From: Deinandra increscens subsp. villosa
Taxonomy: Eukaryota > Streptophyta > Magnoliopsida > Asterales > Asteraceae
DNA length: 64,000 nt
Direction: 5' to 3'
Assembly (NCBI GenBank): GCA_039602395.1
Contig: JBCNJP010000018.1
Coordinates: 372,001 to 436,000 of the forward strand
Shown here: piece after piece, positions 11,761 to 23,134 of the stretch
Layout of the letters: the number at the start of each line of letters is the position of its first letter
Numbering within the stretch: the stretch's first letter is position 1
Notes under the pieces: generated by a model
The model's database searches: none
Told to the model about the DNA's origin: nothing
What the model saw: the letters and a program-made list of their open reading frames with translations, nothing else
Made by a program: the position numbers and the translations under genes

Positions 11761-12146
11761 TATTGGATCAGGCCTCTCAAAACACACAATACAAACTAAC
11801 TGTTTATATGAAATGTGAAGAAAAAATGAAAGTTCAATATGGAAGAAATGGTTGGTACGTAAACTGGGAAGATGAAATGGAAAGGTACTTTAATAAACTA
11901 TTTAGATGGCTATATATATAGCCTTACACACAAAGAACGTGGACTACTCCACCCACATAAAAACCTAGTCTACCTAAAGACCTATTCATCACTTACCCAC
12001 TTTCTCCTAGTGATTCGGTAAAAGCAACAGAAACATTGACCACATTTTGCCCATTAAATAAACATGGTGATTAAATAACTTAAACTCTAACTGACCCATT
12101 AAACCCGCGACCCGTAACCCGTGAACAAACCTAAATTAACCCAACA
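11761..12146 (-). repeat. TRIM LTR 3
   Basis: 386 bp. Bordered by a PBS at 11747-11758 and the antisense PPT from 12147. Confidence 0.85.
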
Positions 12147-12928
12147 TTCACCCCCTTAATCGGTGTTTGTTTACGCATTTCTTCATTGCAACGAAGTCAC
12201 CATCTTCATCGATCTCGAACCATCTCGACTTGTACCGAACACCCGACCTTCACCTCGGTCACGTCCTAAAGTCATCTCGGTTCAACCCCAATCACGTTAA
12301 CCACACTTGTAACATCTCACATGGCATCCCGTTGGAACCTTTCACTAATATCTCGACTCTTCACGGATCAACGACCTCACCCCGGCCACATCCAAAGCCA
12401 CCTGATTTGAACCCCAACGCCATAATGTCACACCCACTTTTTTTTCTTTTTCTTGCAACCTTTACTGATCACTCTTGTTCAAGAGGCTTCTCCACCGACC
12501 AAGAAAACAAGCTACCTCGCTTCTACCGCTTTCTTTACCTCGCTAAACGAACACAATCCAAAGCCACCTACTTTGACGGATCCCTTCCGTTCGTTTTTCA
12601 CGCACTACGCCGGTCTCCTCTTATCACGAACAAACTGATCAAGGACTGAAAATCATGACAGCAGCTCCCCCTGCTGAAAAACCTTCACAAAACAGCCACG
12701 AGACACACCGGTGTTCACCTGTCACCCCCGTCATCCAACCGGTACTCTTTCCGGTGACAACGACTGACCCGAACTACCTCCCGGTCTCCGTCTACTGCTG
12801 TAAGACAACCTCGAACAGCCCCTTTCACGCCTACCCTCCACCGACCGACAACCCCGCCGGTGGTGGAGGCTTCCACCGATCTTCAAACCCAGCTTCCCCG
12901 GTATGGAGCCCTAGGCTCTGATACCAAA

Positions 12929-13314
12929 TGTTGGATCAGGCCTCTCAAAACACACAATACAAACTAACTGTTTATATGAAATGTGAAGAAAAAATGAAAG
13001 TTCAATATGGAAGAAATGGTTGGTACGTAAACTGGGAAGATGAAATGGAAAGGTACTTTAATAAACTATTTAGATGGCTATATATATAGCCTTACACACA
13101 AAGAACGTGGACTACTCCACCCACATAAAAACCTAGTCTACCTAAAGACCTATTCATCACTTACCCACTTTCTCCTAGTGATTCGGTAAAAGCAACAGAA
13201 ACATTGACCACATTTTGCCCATTAAATAAACATGGTGATTAAATAACTTAAACTCTAACTGACCCATTAAACCCGCGACCCGTAACCCGTGAACAAACCT
13301 AAATTAACCCAACA
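12929..13314 (-). repeat. TRIM LTR 4 (5'-most on the minus strand)
   Basis: 386 bp. The only copy whose left tip reads TGTTGG rather than TATTGG. Followed by TSD copy CTGTT (13315-13319) and then by LINE sequence. Confidence 0.85.
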
Positions 13315-13319
13315 CTGTT

Positions 13320-13410
13320 TGTTGATGTGTGGGCTGTTGTGAGTCTGGTGTTGTATTGTGCCTTCTACCATCTTGGTAGGATGGTTTTTGTTTTTGTTTA
13401 ATAACAAGTT
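13320..13410 (+). pseudogene. LINE 3' tail, continuation of the split LINE
   Basis: After the TSD the sequence continues as a T/G-rich LINE 3' end with a CCATCTTGGTAGGATGG hairpin and a TTTTTGTTTAATAA tail. It joins the sequence that breaks off at 9422. Confidence 0.55.
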
Positions 13411-13555
13411 TTACAATTAGCGCGTTGCCGCTAGAAGCCCGTTTATTCCCACGATAATATCCAATTACAAAGATTTGAGAATTCTCAGTTTAGTTACATT
13501 TGTAAAAACATTATTCTATCAAATAATGAAACCTCAAATTAGGTTGACTTCCTTC

Positions 13556-13697
13556 ATCTCCCCCCTACATTGCAAAGAAGTCTTCATTCTTTTTGGAGAT
13601 ATCACATTTGCTTTCAATCTGATTCTATCTCCCCTCTACATTGCAGAGAAGTCTTCATTCTTTTTGGAGATATCACATTTGCTTTCAATCTGATTGA
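13556..13697. repeat. 71-bp tandem duplication, two copies
   Basis: Copy 1 at 13556-13626 and copy 2 at 13627-13697 differ at only a few bases. Each carries TCTTCATTCTTTTTGGAGA and a shared CTTTCAATCTGATT end. Confidence 0.8.
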
Positions 13698-14118
13698 AAA
13701 AGAAAACATTAACAACAAAGAATCAGAGATAGTAAAGCTCTACTGATTTATTAAGATTTTGAAGCATGACAAAACTCACTATAGTTGTTGCCACAACCAA
13801 GTACATTCACATCAGAATACTTAACATGTCGATGAACCAAAATATAAGATTGTATGGGTCTGTGTATATGCATGTTGCTGAATTGAGGGCTAGTTGCACT
13901 TCCCCTGTGGTGGTTCAATGAAGTAAAAGAAACTCTTTGCTTCAAAGTAGTAGAATATCAAAGGAAAAAGCTATATTAATAAAATGGACCCAATTGAAAT
14001 GACACTTAAAATGAGAACAAAAGGAAGTTAATTTCTTTTGTTGCAATTCGAGTATGCAGCCAATATTTTGTATACGGAATTCAAAAGCAAACTGATCCAT
14101 ATTTAAAACTTATGTTTA

Positions 14119-14290
14119 TATGCATGTCATTCAACCTGAATATGCAGCCTATTCAACCTAAATGGCTCAGATGACCCAACTGATCCTGCCCAAGCAGAAT
14201 ATGCAGCCTATTCAACCTAAATACCAACTGATCCTAAGCTAAATGGCTCAAATATGCAACCTATTCAACCTAAATACACTCCTAACTAAA
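14119..14290. repeat. Degenerate TATTCAACCTAAAT repeats
   Basis: TATGCAGCCTATTCAACCTAAAT-type blocks recur three times at spacings of about 53-58 bases, interleaved with CAACTGATCC and AAATGGCTCA. The pattern suggests slippage in non-coding DNA. Confidence 0.5.
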
Positions 14291-15293
14291 CTCCTATTGT
14301 TTCATGCAATCACCAACTATTGACATTACATTATTAAGCAAAACTGAAATCACCAACTATTAACTAAACAAAAGTGAAATTATGTTTCATGTAATCAGAA
14401 CAACAAAATGTGTTCTTCCGGTAAGTTTTTGAAATTCACCTACACACATATAAAATTCCCTAATAGCATTCATTATTAGTAGGTATTTGCTTTATTATCT
14501 TACACTATTATAAAGTAGAGGAAATTAATGAAAAGAAAATGTGATTGTTTGAACTGTGAATGTTTTATCCCATTTTTCAAAAATTCTATTTTAGTAGGTA
14601 TATGTATTATTATAAAGAGTTTCTATGTTTAAGATGGTTAAACTATATTTATTAACATGATAGGAAGCAGGTCATGTGTATGCTTTCTGCAATGCAATCT
14701 GACCTGTTAATGCAATGCAATCTGACTCGTTACCACCTAACATTCTGCATTCTCACTTTTTCCCAATCATCTATGCATCTCCACCCGTTACCGCCTGTAA
14801 CCAACAAAACTAATGAACATCACATGATGCTTTTATTTGAGACATTTAACACATATTTCTCACTACTTGAACCTTTCGGATGATAAAAAGAAAGTCATTA
14901 ACCAAATTAGGGAAATTATCTTGAGTAAATGTTAATTATAAAAAACATTTATAAACATCATCAATTAAAGGGCACTTCATATTCATCAAAGAGTCACCAT
15001 AATAATGTAAATTAGTGGTAACTCTCAGGAGTGAGTAGTGGTAGTACAACACTTATGCAAACCTACAGCAAAGAACGATCAAAACAAATATTAGGCTGCC
15101 AAATAAATGAATAAAAATCTAAAGAGCAACAATGATATAAAGGGGTTAGAGTACGTTTACATTAATCTTTAGTGACCAACTCTCTTAAAAGGGTTAGATT
15201 TCCGCCGCGCCACCACTTCAGGGATGCTTTCATCGGACTTTACCTAAAGAGTCAACTAAAAAATGAAACTCAACAATAGCATTATGAATTAAA

Positions 15294-15582
15294 TGTGAGA
15301 TTAATCATATTCATCTACCTATGTATTTATTATGTTATAAAAGTCCAAGGGTTAGTTGTGTCAAAGTCTAAAGATAAGTTCTAGTGTCATTTGTAAACAT
15401 GTATATAGTTCAGGGTCTGTTTGGTCAGAACAGGAAGTTAAAAACCTCCATATGTGTCGTACGTGTATATATGTATCGATGGATTGCAGACCATCGACAC
15501 ACAACAATTATCATAATACAAAAGTCAGTTTCTAGTCAAATTCTCTCTAATTCTGTGTAATCGATCGATCCTTAATCCAACA
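15294..15582 (+). repeat. 5' LTR of the intact copia element
   Basis: Contains a TATA box, TATAAAAG, at 15336-15343, giving a transcript start about 30 bases later. The repeated copy is at 20511-20799. Confidence 0.9.
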
Positions 15583-15584
15583 TT

Positions 15585-15596
15585 TGGCATCAGAGC
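15585..15596 (+). other. Primer-binding site of the intact copia element
   Basis: TGGCATCAGAGC starts two bases after the 5' LTR. It matches the 3' end of plant initiator-Met tRNA (TGGTATCAGAGC) except at one position. Confidence 0.85.
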
Positions 15597-16214
15597 CACG
15601 TTTCACATTCGATTACACATTCGATTTGAGGATTCAAGATCCGAAAATCATCCAATTGTTCCTGTCGCTAGTTTTTCTCAAAATCGATTTACAGTTTTTG
15701 TTGTTGATCACGATTTACGAATTCGAAAGAAATCTCGATTAGGGATTGATCGAATTTTAGTGTGGAATCAAGGATTGCCACAATCTGTTTCGCGAATCAA
15801 AGGGAGGGCCGAGAATCGTTTTTTTTTCGTCCCTGTTCTACATCAGACAAATCGATTTTTTTCTCTATAAATCTACAAATTCTAATTCGCAAATTACTAA
15901 TTCGAAAGAGGCCATACGGGTTGATCGAATTCAGAAGTTAATCGGGGATTGCTTCAAGATTGTGTGGATTGGAAACGAAGAACATCACAGGAAACATCAA
16001 ATTTTTTCGCAAAAACCCAGAGGCTACGGGCTGTTAGTTTGTTGCGGGAATTCAGAATCATCAAATTCCAGGTTTTATCGTTTATTTACTTTGGAATTTA
16101 TCTAGATTACAAATTCTAGATTATTACTATTATACTATACGAATTCTAGAAGAGAATTGCATAAAGTATATTTTTCTACTACTTTAATTTTTCAAAACGA
16201 AGATCTTGAAAAAT

Positions 16215-19200
16215 ATGTCGGACGGTGACAACCCAAGTGGTAGTAACGCAATTATTGTACAAAAGGAAACGGTGTCCTCACCGAATTTCAAATGCCCTAT
16301 ATTAAAATCACTTAATTATACGGTATGGGCCATTCAAATGAAAACCATACTAGAGGCAAATGGACTTTGGGAAAGGATTGAACCGACAGAAAATACGGAA
16401 GCGGATGTCAAGAAGGACAAGACCGCAAGCGCGTATTTATTCCAGGCATTACCGGAAGATATGATACTCCAAGTCGCAAGTTGCAAGACGGCGAAAGAAA
16501 TTTGGGACGCATTAAAAACACGTCACGTTGGAGTAGATCGCGTGCAGAAGGCACGATTGCAAACACTCAAAACCGAGTTTGAGTTGTTGCAAATGAAAGA
16601 GGAAGAATCAATAGATTCTTTCACTTCTAGATTAAATAACATCGTCTCACGGGCAAGTGCCTTAGGTTCAACGTTAGAACAATCGGCACTAACACGGAAA
16701 CTTTTAAGTTCTGTGCCCGAAAGATTTTCACATATTGTCGCCACTATCGAACAATTTTGTGATCTAGACGAAATGAGTCTAAACGAGACAATAGGACGCT
16801 TGAAGGCTTTCGAAGAAAGAATTAAAGTGAAAAAAGGAGGACAGACAGACGGTCAAGACAAACTCCTACTTACGCGTCAAGACAATCAGTACAATCGTGG
16901 AAAAGGATCTGGGAATAACGGATCAGGAAGATTCAAGTCCTACAACAAGAAGTGGAAAAACAAGAAGTTTAGGCAAAATGATAAAGAAGAAACCTCATCT
17001 CAGAAGTCACGAGAAAATAACCTTAGCAAAGGAAACAAACCTAAGAAGGATATGAGCAAAGAGAAATGCTATAACTGCAACAAGTTTGGACACTACGCTA
17101 AAGATTGTCGTCAGAAAGATCAGATGACTGAACAATCTAATCTTGTAGAAGAAGACTTAGAACCAACACTGCTGATGGCTTTCGATGACAAGGTTGCCGA
17201 AAATGAGGAAGTTTGCCTTAATGAAGAAAAGGTTCATCCAAAGAACTACACGTCCACCAACAAGAGTCTATGGTACTTAGACAACGGTGCAAGTAACCAT
17301 ATGACGGGGACTCTTACACATTTTACTGAGATAGACGAGAAGATCTCGGGAAATGTTCGCTTTGGAGATGGTTCACGTGTAACTATCAAAGGCAGAGGAT
17401 CCATATTGATAGAATGCAAAAATCAAGAGCAACGAGTTATATCTCAAGTTTATTATATTCCTAGTCTAAGAAGCAATATTCTAAGTCTGGGACAATTAAC
17501 TGAGATCGGTTGCAAAGTCATTATGGAGAACGATACCCTATCTCTCTATGACCCTAGTAGGGAACTTCTACTAAAGGTCAAACGTGCGAAGAACCGACTT
17601 TACAACATCAATTTGAAGATCGGGTCACCAACCTGCCTAATGTCAAGTTTGGAGGATAAGGCATGGTTATGGCATGCAAGATTGGGACATCTCAATTTCG
17701 AGTCAATCAAGACAATGACTCAAAAGGAACTGGTACATGGGATACCTAAGATCAGTCACACAACCCAAATCTGTGATGCTTGTCTATTAGGAAAACACAC
17801 TAGGACTCCATTCCCACAAAAGGCTAAATTCAAATCAGAAGAACCTTTAGATTTAGTCTATGGAGATCTATGTGGTCCTATATCACCACCAACACCCTCA
17901 GGAAAGAGATACATGTTCCTTCTAGTAGACGACTGTACAAGGTACATGTGGGTGTATTTTCTTAAGTCAAAAGACGAAGCTTTTGAGACTTTCAAAGAAT
18001 TCAAAATTAAGGTGGAAAACGAGGTAAAGACAAATTTGAAGATGCTAAGAACAGATAGAGGTGGAGAGTTCACATCTCACGGGTTCACTAAGTTTTGCAA
18101 AGACAATGGAATTGCAAGACAACTTACTGCCCCATACTCCCCACAACAGAATGGAGTGGTTGAACGAAGAAATCAGACAATAATGTCCACAACTCGTAGT
18201 ATGTTAAAGGCTACAAAAATGCCACAAGACTTTTGGGCTGAAGCAGTCAGACATGCTATTTACATACTAAATCGAGTTCCAACCAAGGCTGTGTTGAACA
18301 GTACTCCTTACGAAGCTTTGAAGGGTAGAAAACCCAAAATGGATCATTTGAGGATATTTGGCTGTATAGCATATGCCAAGGTAACCATTCCTAACCAGAA
18401 GAAATTAGATGACAGAAGTGTCAAAATGGTTTACCTAGGATCTGAAGAGGGATCAAAGGCATATAGGCTATTTGATCCAGTTAACTACAAAATCTGTGTT
18501 AGCAGAGACGTAAAGTTCAAGGAAGATGAGATATGGAACTGGAAAGAATACTTGGATGATATGGATAATGGGAATGCTGAATGGACTGACTTTGTAACGT
18601 CAGAAAAGCAGTTAGAGACTGCTCACGTTACTCAAAGAGAAGAGTCATCCAATTCAGAAGATGAATCTGAAGAAGAAGGTGCATATGAGAATGATCAGCA
18701 TCAATCACCTTTGAATCATTCGGAGAATTCCCACACGCCTCATAATAGCTCAAGGACCAACACTCCTTATACATACACCTATGAGCCTAACTCATCACAA
18801 ATTACGGTGTATAACTCAAACAAAAGTTCAGCAAGACCTTTTGATCACACACCACTAAAGGGTTTTAGAGACTTGGCCGAACTTACTCAAAAGGCTCCAA
18901 GTGTAGATCCACGAGGTATCTATGGAGAATTAATGTTAGCAGAAGAAGAACCAAGAAATTATAAAGAAGCTGCTAAAGATAGAAAATGGATCGAAGCAAT
19001 GAATAGTGAGTTAGAATCCATAAACAGGAATAATACATGGAAATTAACTAACTTACCCGACAACCAAAAGGCAATAGGTCTTAAATGGGTATTCAAGACA
19101 AAGCGAGATGCAAATGGGAAGATTACAAAGCATAAGGCTCGCTTAGTAGCAAAAGGCTATGTGCAAGAACAAGGAATAGACTTCGATGAAGTATTTGCAC

Positions 19201-20486
19201 CAGTAGCTCGAATAGAGACAGTTCGTCTTATTCTGGCACTTGCAGCATATAATGAATGGGAAGTACATCACCTCGATGTAAAATCCGCATTCCTTAATGG
19301 AGACTTAAAGGAAGAAGTCTACGTATTACAACCAGAAGGGTTTGTAAAACCAGGAACCGAGAAGAAAGTATACAAGCTCTCTAAGGCACTGTATGGATTG
19401 AAACAAGCACCACGAGCATGGAATATCAAGTTAGACCATACTCTGAAAACGCTCAATTTTCAGAAATGCTCATTGGAACATGCAGTCTACATAAAGAAGA
19501 GCAACACATCAACTATAATAATTGGAGTTTATGTGGATGACCTCATAGTAACTGGAGCACCAAAGAATGAAATAGATCATTTCAAGTCACAAATGGAGAA
19601 AGAATTCGAAATGAGTGACTTAGGGCTCCTAGCATACTATCTTGGTATAGAAGTCACCCAAGCAGGGGGTGAAATATCCATCAAGCAAACAGGATACATA
19701 AACAAGATCCTGAAAGAAACTAATATGCTTGATTGTAACGAAACAAAGATTCCTATGGAACCAGGAACAAGACTTACAAGAACTGAAGAAGGAGAACTGG
19801 TGAATCCTACGGAATACAGAAGCTTAATAGGATGTTTGAGGTACTTACTACATACGAGACCAGATCTGAGTTACGCAGTTAATCTACTCAGTCGTTTCAT
19901 GCAAGAACCAAAAGAACATCATCTGAAGGGAATCAAACAAGTACTACGCTACATCAAAGGAACCAAAGATCATGGAATAACCTACAAGAAGACTGGAGGT
20001 TGCAAGATAACAGGTTACAGTGATAGTAGTTATGGTGTCAACACTGAAAAGGGAAGAGGCACTACAGGTTATGTTTTCTACTTTGGAAACTCACCTATTA
20101 CTTGGTGCACTCAGAAACAACAAACGGTGGCACTCTCATCATGTGAATCAGAATTCATAGCAGCCACTGCAGCCGCACAACAAGCACTGTGGTTACAAAG
20201 ATTACTCAAAGATTTGACGGGATGGAAAGAAGAAAAGATAACACTAATGGTTGACAACATCTCAGCAATAGCATTAATGAAGAATCCAGTGTTTCATGGA
20301 AGAAGCAAGCACATTGATAAAAGATATCACTTCATCAGAGAATGCGTAGAAAATGACCAGATTCAAGTTGAACATGTAAGCGGAGAAATTCAACGAGCAG
20401 ACATACTGACGAAGGCACTAGCAAGAGTCAAGTTTATCACAATGCGAGAACTGCTTGGCGTTCAAGATTTGAAGAATCAAGAATGA
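16215..20486 (+). CDS. Ty1/copia Gag-Pol polyprotein
   Basis: A 1,423-residue polyprotein starting MSDG at the first in-frame ATG; the open frame extends three codons further upstream without an ATG. Order of domains: UBN2-type Gag (about 25-200), CCHC zinc knuckle CYNCNKFGHYAKDC (285-298), aspartic protease DNGAS (D356), GAG-pre-integrase WHARLGHLN (about 486), and an integrase core with D551, D614 and E650 in exact DD35E spacing. RT follows (KWVFKTKRD ... YVDD 1106-1109), then RNase H with a DSSYG acidic site and CESEF (1310-1314). No stop or frameshift. PR-IN-RT-RH order identifies copia rather than gypsy. Host proteins are not needed for catalysis; the product assembles particles in the cytoplasm and integrates cDNA in the nucleus. 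An antisense frame inside is a shadow. Confidence 0.97.
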   Translation: MSDGDNPSGSNAIIVQKETVSSPNFKCPILKSLNYTVWAIQMKTILEANGLWERIEPTENTEADVKKDKTASAYLFQALPEDMILQVASCKTAKEIWDALKTRHVGVDRVQKARLQTLKTEFELLQMKEEESIDSFTSRLNNIVSRASALGSTLEQSALTRKLLSSVPERFSHIVATIEQFCDLDEMSLNETIGRLKAFEERIKVKKGGQTDGQDKLLLTRQDNQYNRGKGSGNNGSGRFKSYNKKWKNKKFRQNDKEETSSQKSRENNLSKGNKPKKDMSKEKCYNCNKFGHYAKDCRQKDQMTEQSNLVEEDLEPTLLMAFDDKVAENEEVCLNEEKVHPKNYTSTNKSLWYLDNGASNHMTGTLTHFTEIDEKISGNVRFGDGSRVTIKGRGSILIECKNQEQRVISQVYYIPSLRSNILSLGQLTEIGCKVIMENDTLSLYDPSRELLLKVKRAKNRLYNINLKIGSPTCLMSSLEDKAWLWHARLGHLNFESIKTMTQKELVHGIPKISHTTQICDACLLGKHTRTPFPQKAKFKSEEPLDLVYGDLCGPISPPTPSGKRYMFLLVDDCTRYMWVYFLKSKDEAFETFKEFKIKVENEVKTNLKMLRTDRGGEFTSHGFTKFCKDNGIARQLTAPYSPQQNGVVERRNQTIMSTTRSMLKATKMPQDFWAEAVRHAIYILNRVPTKAVLNSTPYEALKGRKPKMDHLRIFGCIAYAKVTIPNQKKLDDRSVKMVYLGSEEGSKAYRLFDPVNYKICVSRDVKFKEDEIWNWKEYLDDMDNGNAEWTDFVTSEKQLETAHVTQREESSNSEDESEEEGAYENDQHQSPLNHSENSHTPHNSSRTNTPYTYTYEPNSSQITVYNSNKSSARPFDHTPLKGFRDLAELTQKAPSVDPRGIYGELMLAEEEPRNYKEAAKDRKWIEAMNSELESINRNNTWKLTNLPDNQKAIGLKWVFKTKRDANGKITKHKARLVAKGYVQEQGIDFDEVFAPVARIETVRLILALAAYNEWEVHHLDVKSAFLNGDLKEEVYVLQPEGFVKPGTEKKVYKLSKALYGLKQAPRAWNIKLDHTLKTLNFQKCSLEHAVYIKKSNTSTIIIGVYVDDLIVTGAPKNEIDHFKSQMEKEFEMSDLGLLAYYLGIEVTQAGGEISIKQTGYINKILKETNMLDCNETKIPMEPGTRLTRTEEGELVNPTEYRSLIGCLRYLLHTRPDLSYAVNLLSRFMQEPKEHHLKGIKQVLRYIKGTKDHGITYKKTGGCKITGYSDSSYGVNTEKGRGTTGYVFYFGNSPITWCTQKQQTVALSSCESEFIAATAAAQQALWLQRLLKDLTGWKEEKITLMVDNISAIALMKNPVFHGRSKHIDKRYHFIRECVENDQIQVEHVSGEIQRADILTKALARVKFITMRELLGVQDLKNQE

Positions 20487-20498
20487 AGATGATATGAT

Positions 20499-20509
20499 TA
20501 AGGGGGTGA
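20499..20509 (+). other. Polypurine tract of the intact copia element
   Basis: TAAGGGGGTGA immediately before the 3' LTR, the expected primer for plus-strand synthesis. Confidence 0.8.
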
Positions 20510-20510
20510 A

Positions 20511-20799
20511 TGTGAGATTAATCATATTCATCTACCTATGTATTTATTATGTTATAAAAGTCCAAGGGTTAGTTGTGTCAAAGTCTAAAGATAAGTTCTA
20601 GTGTCATTTGTAAACATGTATATAGTTCAGGGTCTGTTTGGTCAGAACAGGAAGTTAAAAACCTCCATATGTGTCGTACGTGTATATATGTATCGATGGA
20701 TTGCAGACCATCGACACACAACAATTATCATAATACAAAAGTCAGTTTCTAGTCAAATTCTCTCTAATTCTGTGTAATCGATCGATCCTTAATCTAACA
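20511..20799 (+). repeat. 3' LTR of the intact copia element
   Basis: 289 bp. One difference from the 5' LTR, near its 3' tip. Followed by TSD TTAAA. Confidence 0.9.
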
Positions 20800-20804
20800 T
20801 TAAA

Positions 20805-23134
20805 GTGTTGACATTCACCTAGGGCAGCACATGAGGTCACTATTGATCAATAACCGCATAAGATTAACTAACCTTTTTACCATAAATTACTTAGCCATGA
20901 ATCATCAAGTGCTTAACCTTTTCATTCAATTTTCATCAATTTAAAGCCTCAAAAGGCGGCGGTTTAGCTTGATAAAACCATAAGCAATCTGTTATTGAAC
21001 TAAGCCAAAGTCACTTTAAAGCTCAAATATAAAAGTTCTAATAATAAATACTTTTAAGATCCTTTCATTTGATTTAATGTGATTATTAATGTTATAGATG
21101 CTTATCTTTTGAAAGTCCTTATTACCTTAAGAACATGAATAACATCAGTAACAAAGTAACGAAGTTGTTAATACCAGGTAATCAGTTTAGGTCTGTTTAT
21201 GAGATACCTGAAATCTATTAAAAAAACTACATTAATTTTGTCTGATGGTTAGTTGTTTTCATTTTACTTCTCATGGTAAGGAACGAATGGAAATATTGAC
21301 TTTTAAGAAGGCATTAACATTTATTTATTTTTTATAAGGAATCTGGCTTTGTATTCCTGGTTACTCTAAATGATGTTGGTTTGCTGAAGGCCAATCAAAG
21401 AGATGTTTATTGCTTAGCATTGCTTAAGCTAAACTCACTTCATTTCATAGGCAAAGGTGACAATATTATCATTACATTTGTTTTCTTTTCTGTTAGAGCA
21501 CCTTCACACATCTATTAAGTCATCAAAGACCATGTATTTTCAAAATTGTTTATAATTTCAGTTTTTATGTCAATTGGGTGGTCTTTCTTTGTTGGTATAA
21601 CAAACTCATGCTTCATTTATAAGTGTATTAAAAGGATATTAAATCGCATACCATAGAACAGCAATCTGACATACCAGATCACCTATAATAAAGAAACTTA
21701 AGCAGAACACCCGAATTAGTACCTGGTTTGCTTGCCGGAGATCACTTACAAATAATTTAATAATGAGTTCAACCGCCATTGAGGCATTTGATCGAACACC
21801 TTGTGAGCAAATCTAAGAACATATAAAAACAAATAATTTAAACAAAGCATTACTCATGACGTGATGCTTTAACTTATTTACCCGCTTCTTTGTTGGTCGA
21901 AACTCGAAAACAAAACCTGTATGCATATATATATACACACACTATGGCTCGAAATCAAGCAAAAATATGGGTTTACATATGTAGCGATCCATTTACAGTT
22001 TGAGTCAAAGAAATACAACATGCCTTGACTTTTGGTTTCATGAAAATTAGAGATTTAGTTGCTTCATCATTCTCAGATTTTGCTTCTTGAAAATTATAAA
22101 ACTATATTAAGCAGAAGTGTACACAATAATTGTTTTTGTGAAACTCTTTTAATAGAATTGTGTGTTGGGTTTTCTAGGATTTGGTTAATTTGTTGGTGTG
22201 TTTGGGTGAGTTGGATGATTTTTGGGTTGTTGGCCTTCTAAATGCATCGGCCCTTGGTAGTTTATTTGATGAATTTAACTCACTTTCTCCTTCTTAGACC
22301 TAAAATCAGCTTCCAAAGTCGATCGATGTTCAACAAATCCCTTATTTTCGTTTCAATCACGCGTCAAATTCAAAGAAAATCAAACATAAACATCAAAGAT
22401 CACAACTGCTAAGAAAAATGCAACCTGAAATCATCATGGTATCCTGTAATTTCATCTTAGTTAATCGATGATCTATAAACTAAAACAAAACAATTGAGTT
22501 TTTTTTTTCAAACAATGAGGGTTTAGAACAAACCAATATCCCCTAAAAAAACTAAAACGTTCAGAGATTGAGCTTTCATAAGTACCTGAAGTGAGACTCT
22601 GGAGCTTGGAGGAATTTTATTTTGAGAAGCCCAATTTGAGTATGTCACTGAAATTAGGGATTTTCAGGCCGATTAGAACATGCTTTGAACTAATCTTCAT
22701 TAGGTTGCTAAAACTGCGTTTACTTGAAATTTACAAACGTTCATTAACAGATCAACAAAAAGATTTATAACGATCATTAACAGATTAACATTTCTGGAAA
22801 TTGCAATTAACACACAAAATCATGAAAACCTAAATTGAAGAACTTCTAACAAAGAACAACCAAAATTAAAAATAATAGCACACCAAAAAGGGAAAAAGGA
22901 ATGAAGCTAAGTGGATCATTACTGAGCAAACTGTGAGAAGCAACGAACAGGAAAAGCAGAGCGTAAATTACCACAATCAAAGAATCGGTTCATCCCTGAT
23001 TTCGATCTATACCTTGACCAAAGTGAGCTTAATCGATCTGATCTCGATGCATGCGTTGATGAGTACCTGTCGTATGGCGATGAGGGATTTGCGGTGAGAA
23101 CTACTGCAATAACAACCAGAGACATATACACATT
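20805..23134. other. Unassigned AT-rich, possibly intronic sequence
   Basis: No frame with a recognised domain. On the minus strand several CAG|GTA-type donor sites (for example near 21740, 22605 and 23065) follow short open stretches, which could be relics of a multi-exon transcript. I cannot assemble a protein from them and do not call a gene. Confidence 0.35.

Larger units (their letters stand above)
9428..13314 (-). mobile_element. Tandem array of a miniature LTR retrotransposon (TRIM-like)
   Basis: Four 386-bp LTRs alternate with three internal domains of 779, 782 and 782 bp, giving a period of 1,165-1,168 bp. Orientation is minus: each LTR is preceded there by an AAGGGGGTGAA polypurine tract and followed by TTTGGTATCAGAGCC, an initiator-Met PBS (plus 10579-10590, 11747-11758, 12915-12926). 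Plus-strand tips are TATTGG or TGTTGG and CCAACA. One 5-bp TSD, CTGTT, flanks the whole array. No gag or pol motif exists; open frames of up to 160 codons are on the antisense strand, recur in each unit and resemble no known protein. Short non-coding LTR elements with PBS and PPT are TRIMs or small LARDs, and tandem TRIMs sharing LTRs are known in plants. Movement would need proteins from another element. Confidence 0.9.
13411..15288. other. Unassigned spacer with small tandem repeats
   Basis: No supported gene. A 71-bp tandem duplication lies at 13556-13697, and degenerate TATTCAACCTAAAT repeats at 14119-14290. The short open frames (13751-13945 minus, 14674-14883 plus) have no motif. The copia element at 15294 split whatever sequence once continued at 20805. 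Confidence 0.5.
15294..20799 (+). mobile_element. Intact, young Ty1/copia LTR retrotransposon
   Basis: The 289-bp LTRs (15294-15582 and 20511-20799) differ by one base that I can see (CCAACA against CTAACA at the tip). The TSD is TTAAA on both sides (15289-15293, 20800-20804). The PBS, TGGCATCAGAGC (15585-15596), matches initiator-Met tRNA with one mismatch. A PPT, TAAGGGGGTGAA, directly precedes the 3' LTR. One uninterrupted gag-pol frame fills the centre. All parts needed for autonomous movement are present and the LTRs imply a recent insertion. Confidence 0.95.

Noticed and set aside
9830..12921. Plus-strand frames of 100-160 codons repeated in each TRIM unit
   Set aside because: They are antisense to the element's PBS/PPT orientation, change length between copies through frameshifts, and match no domain.
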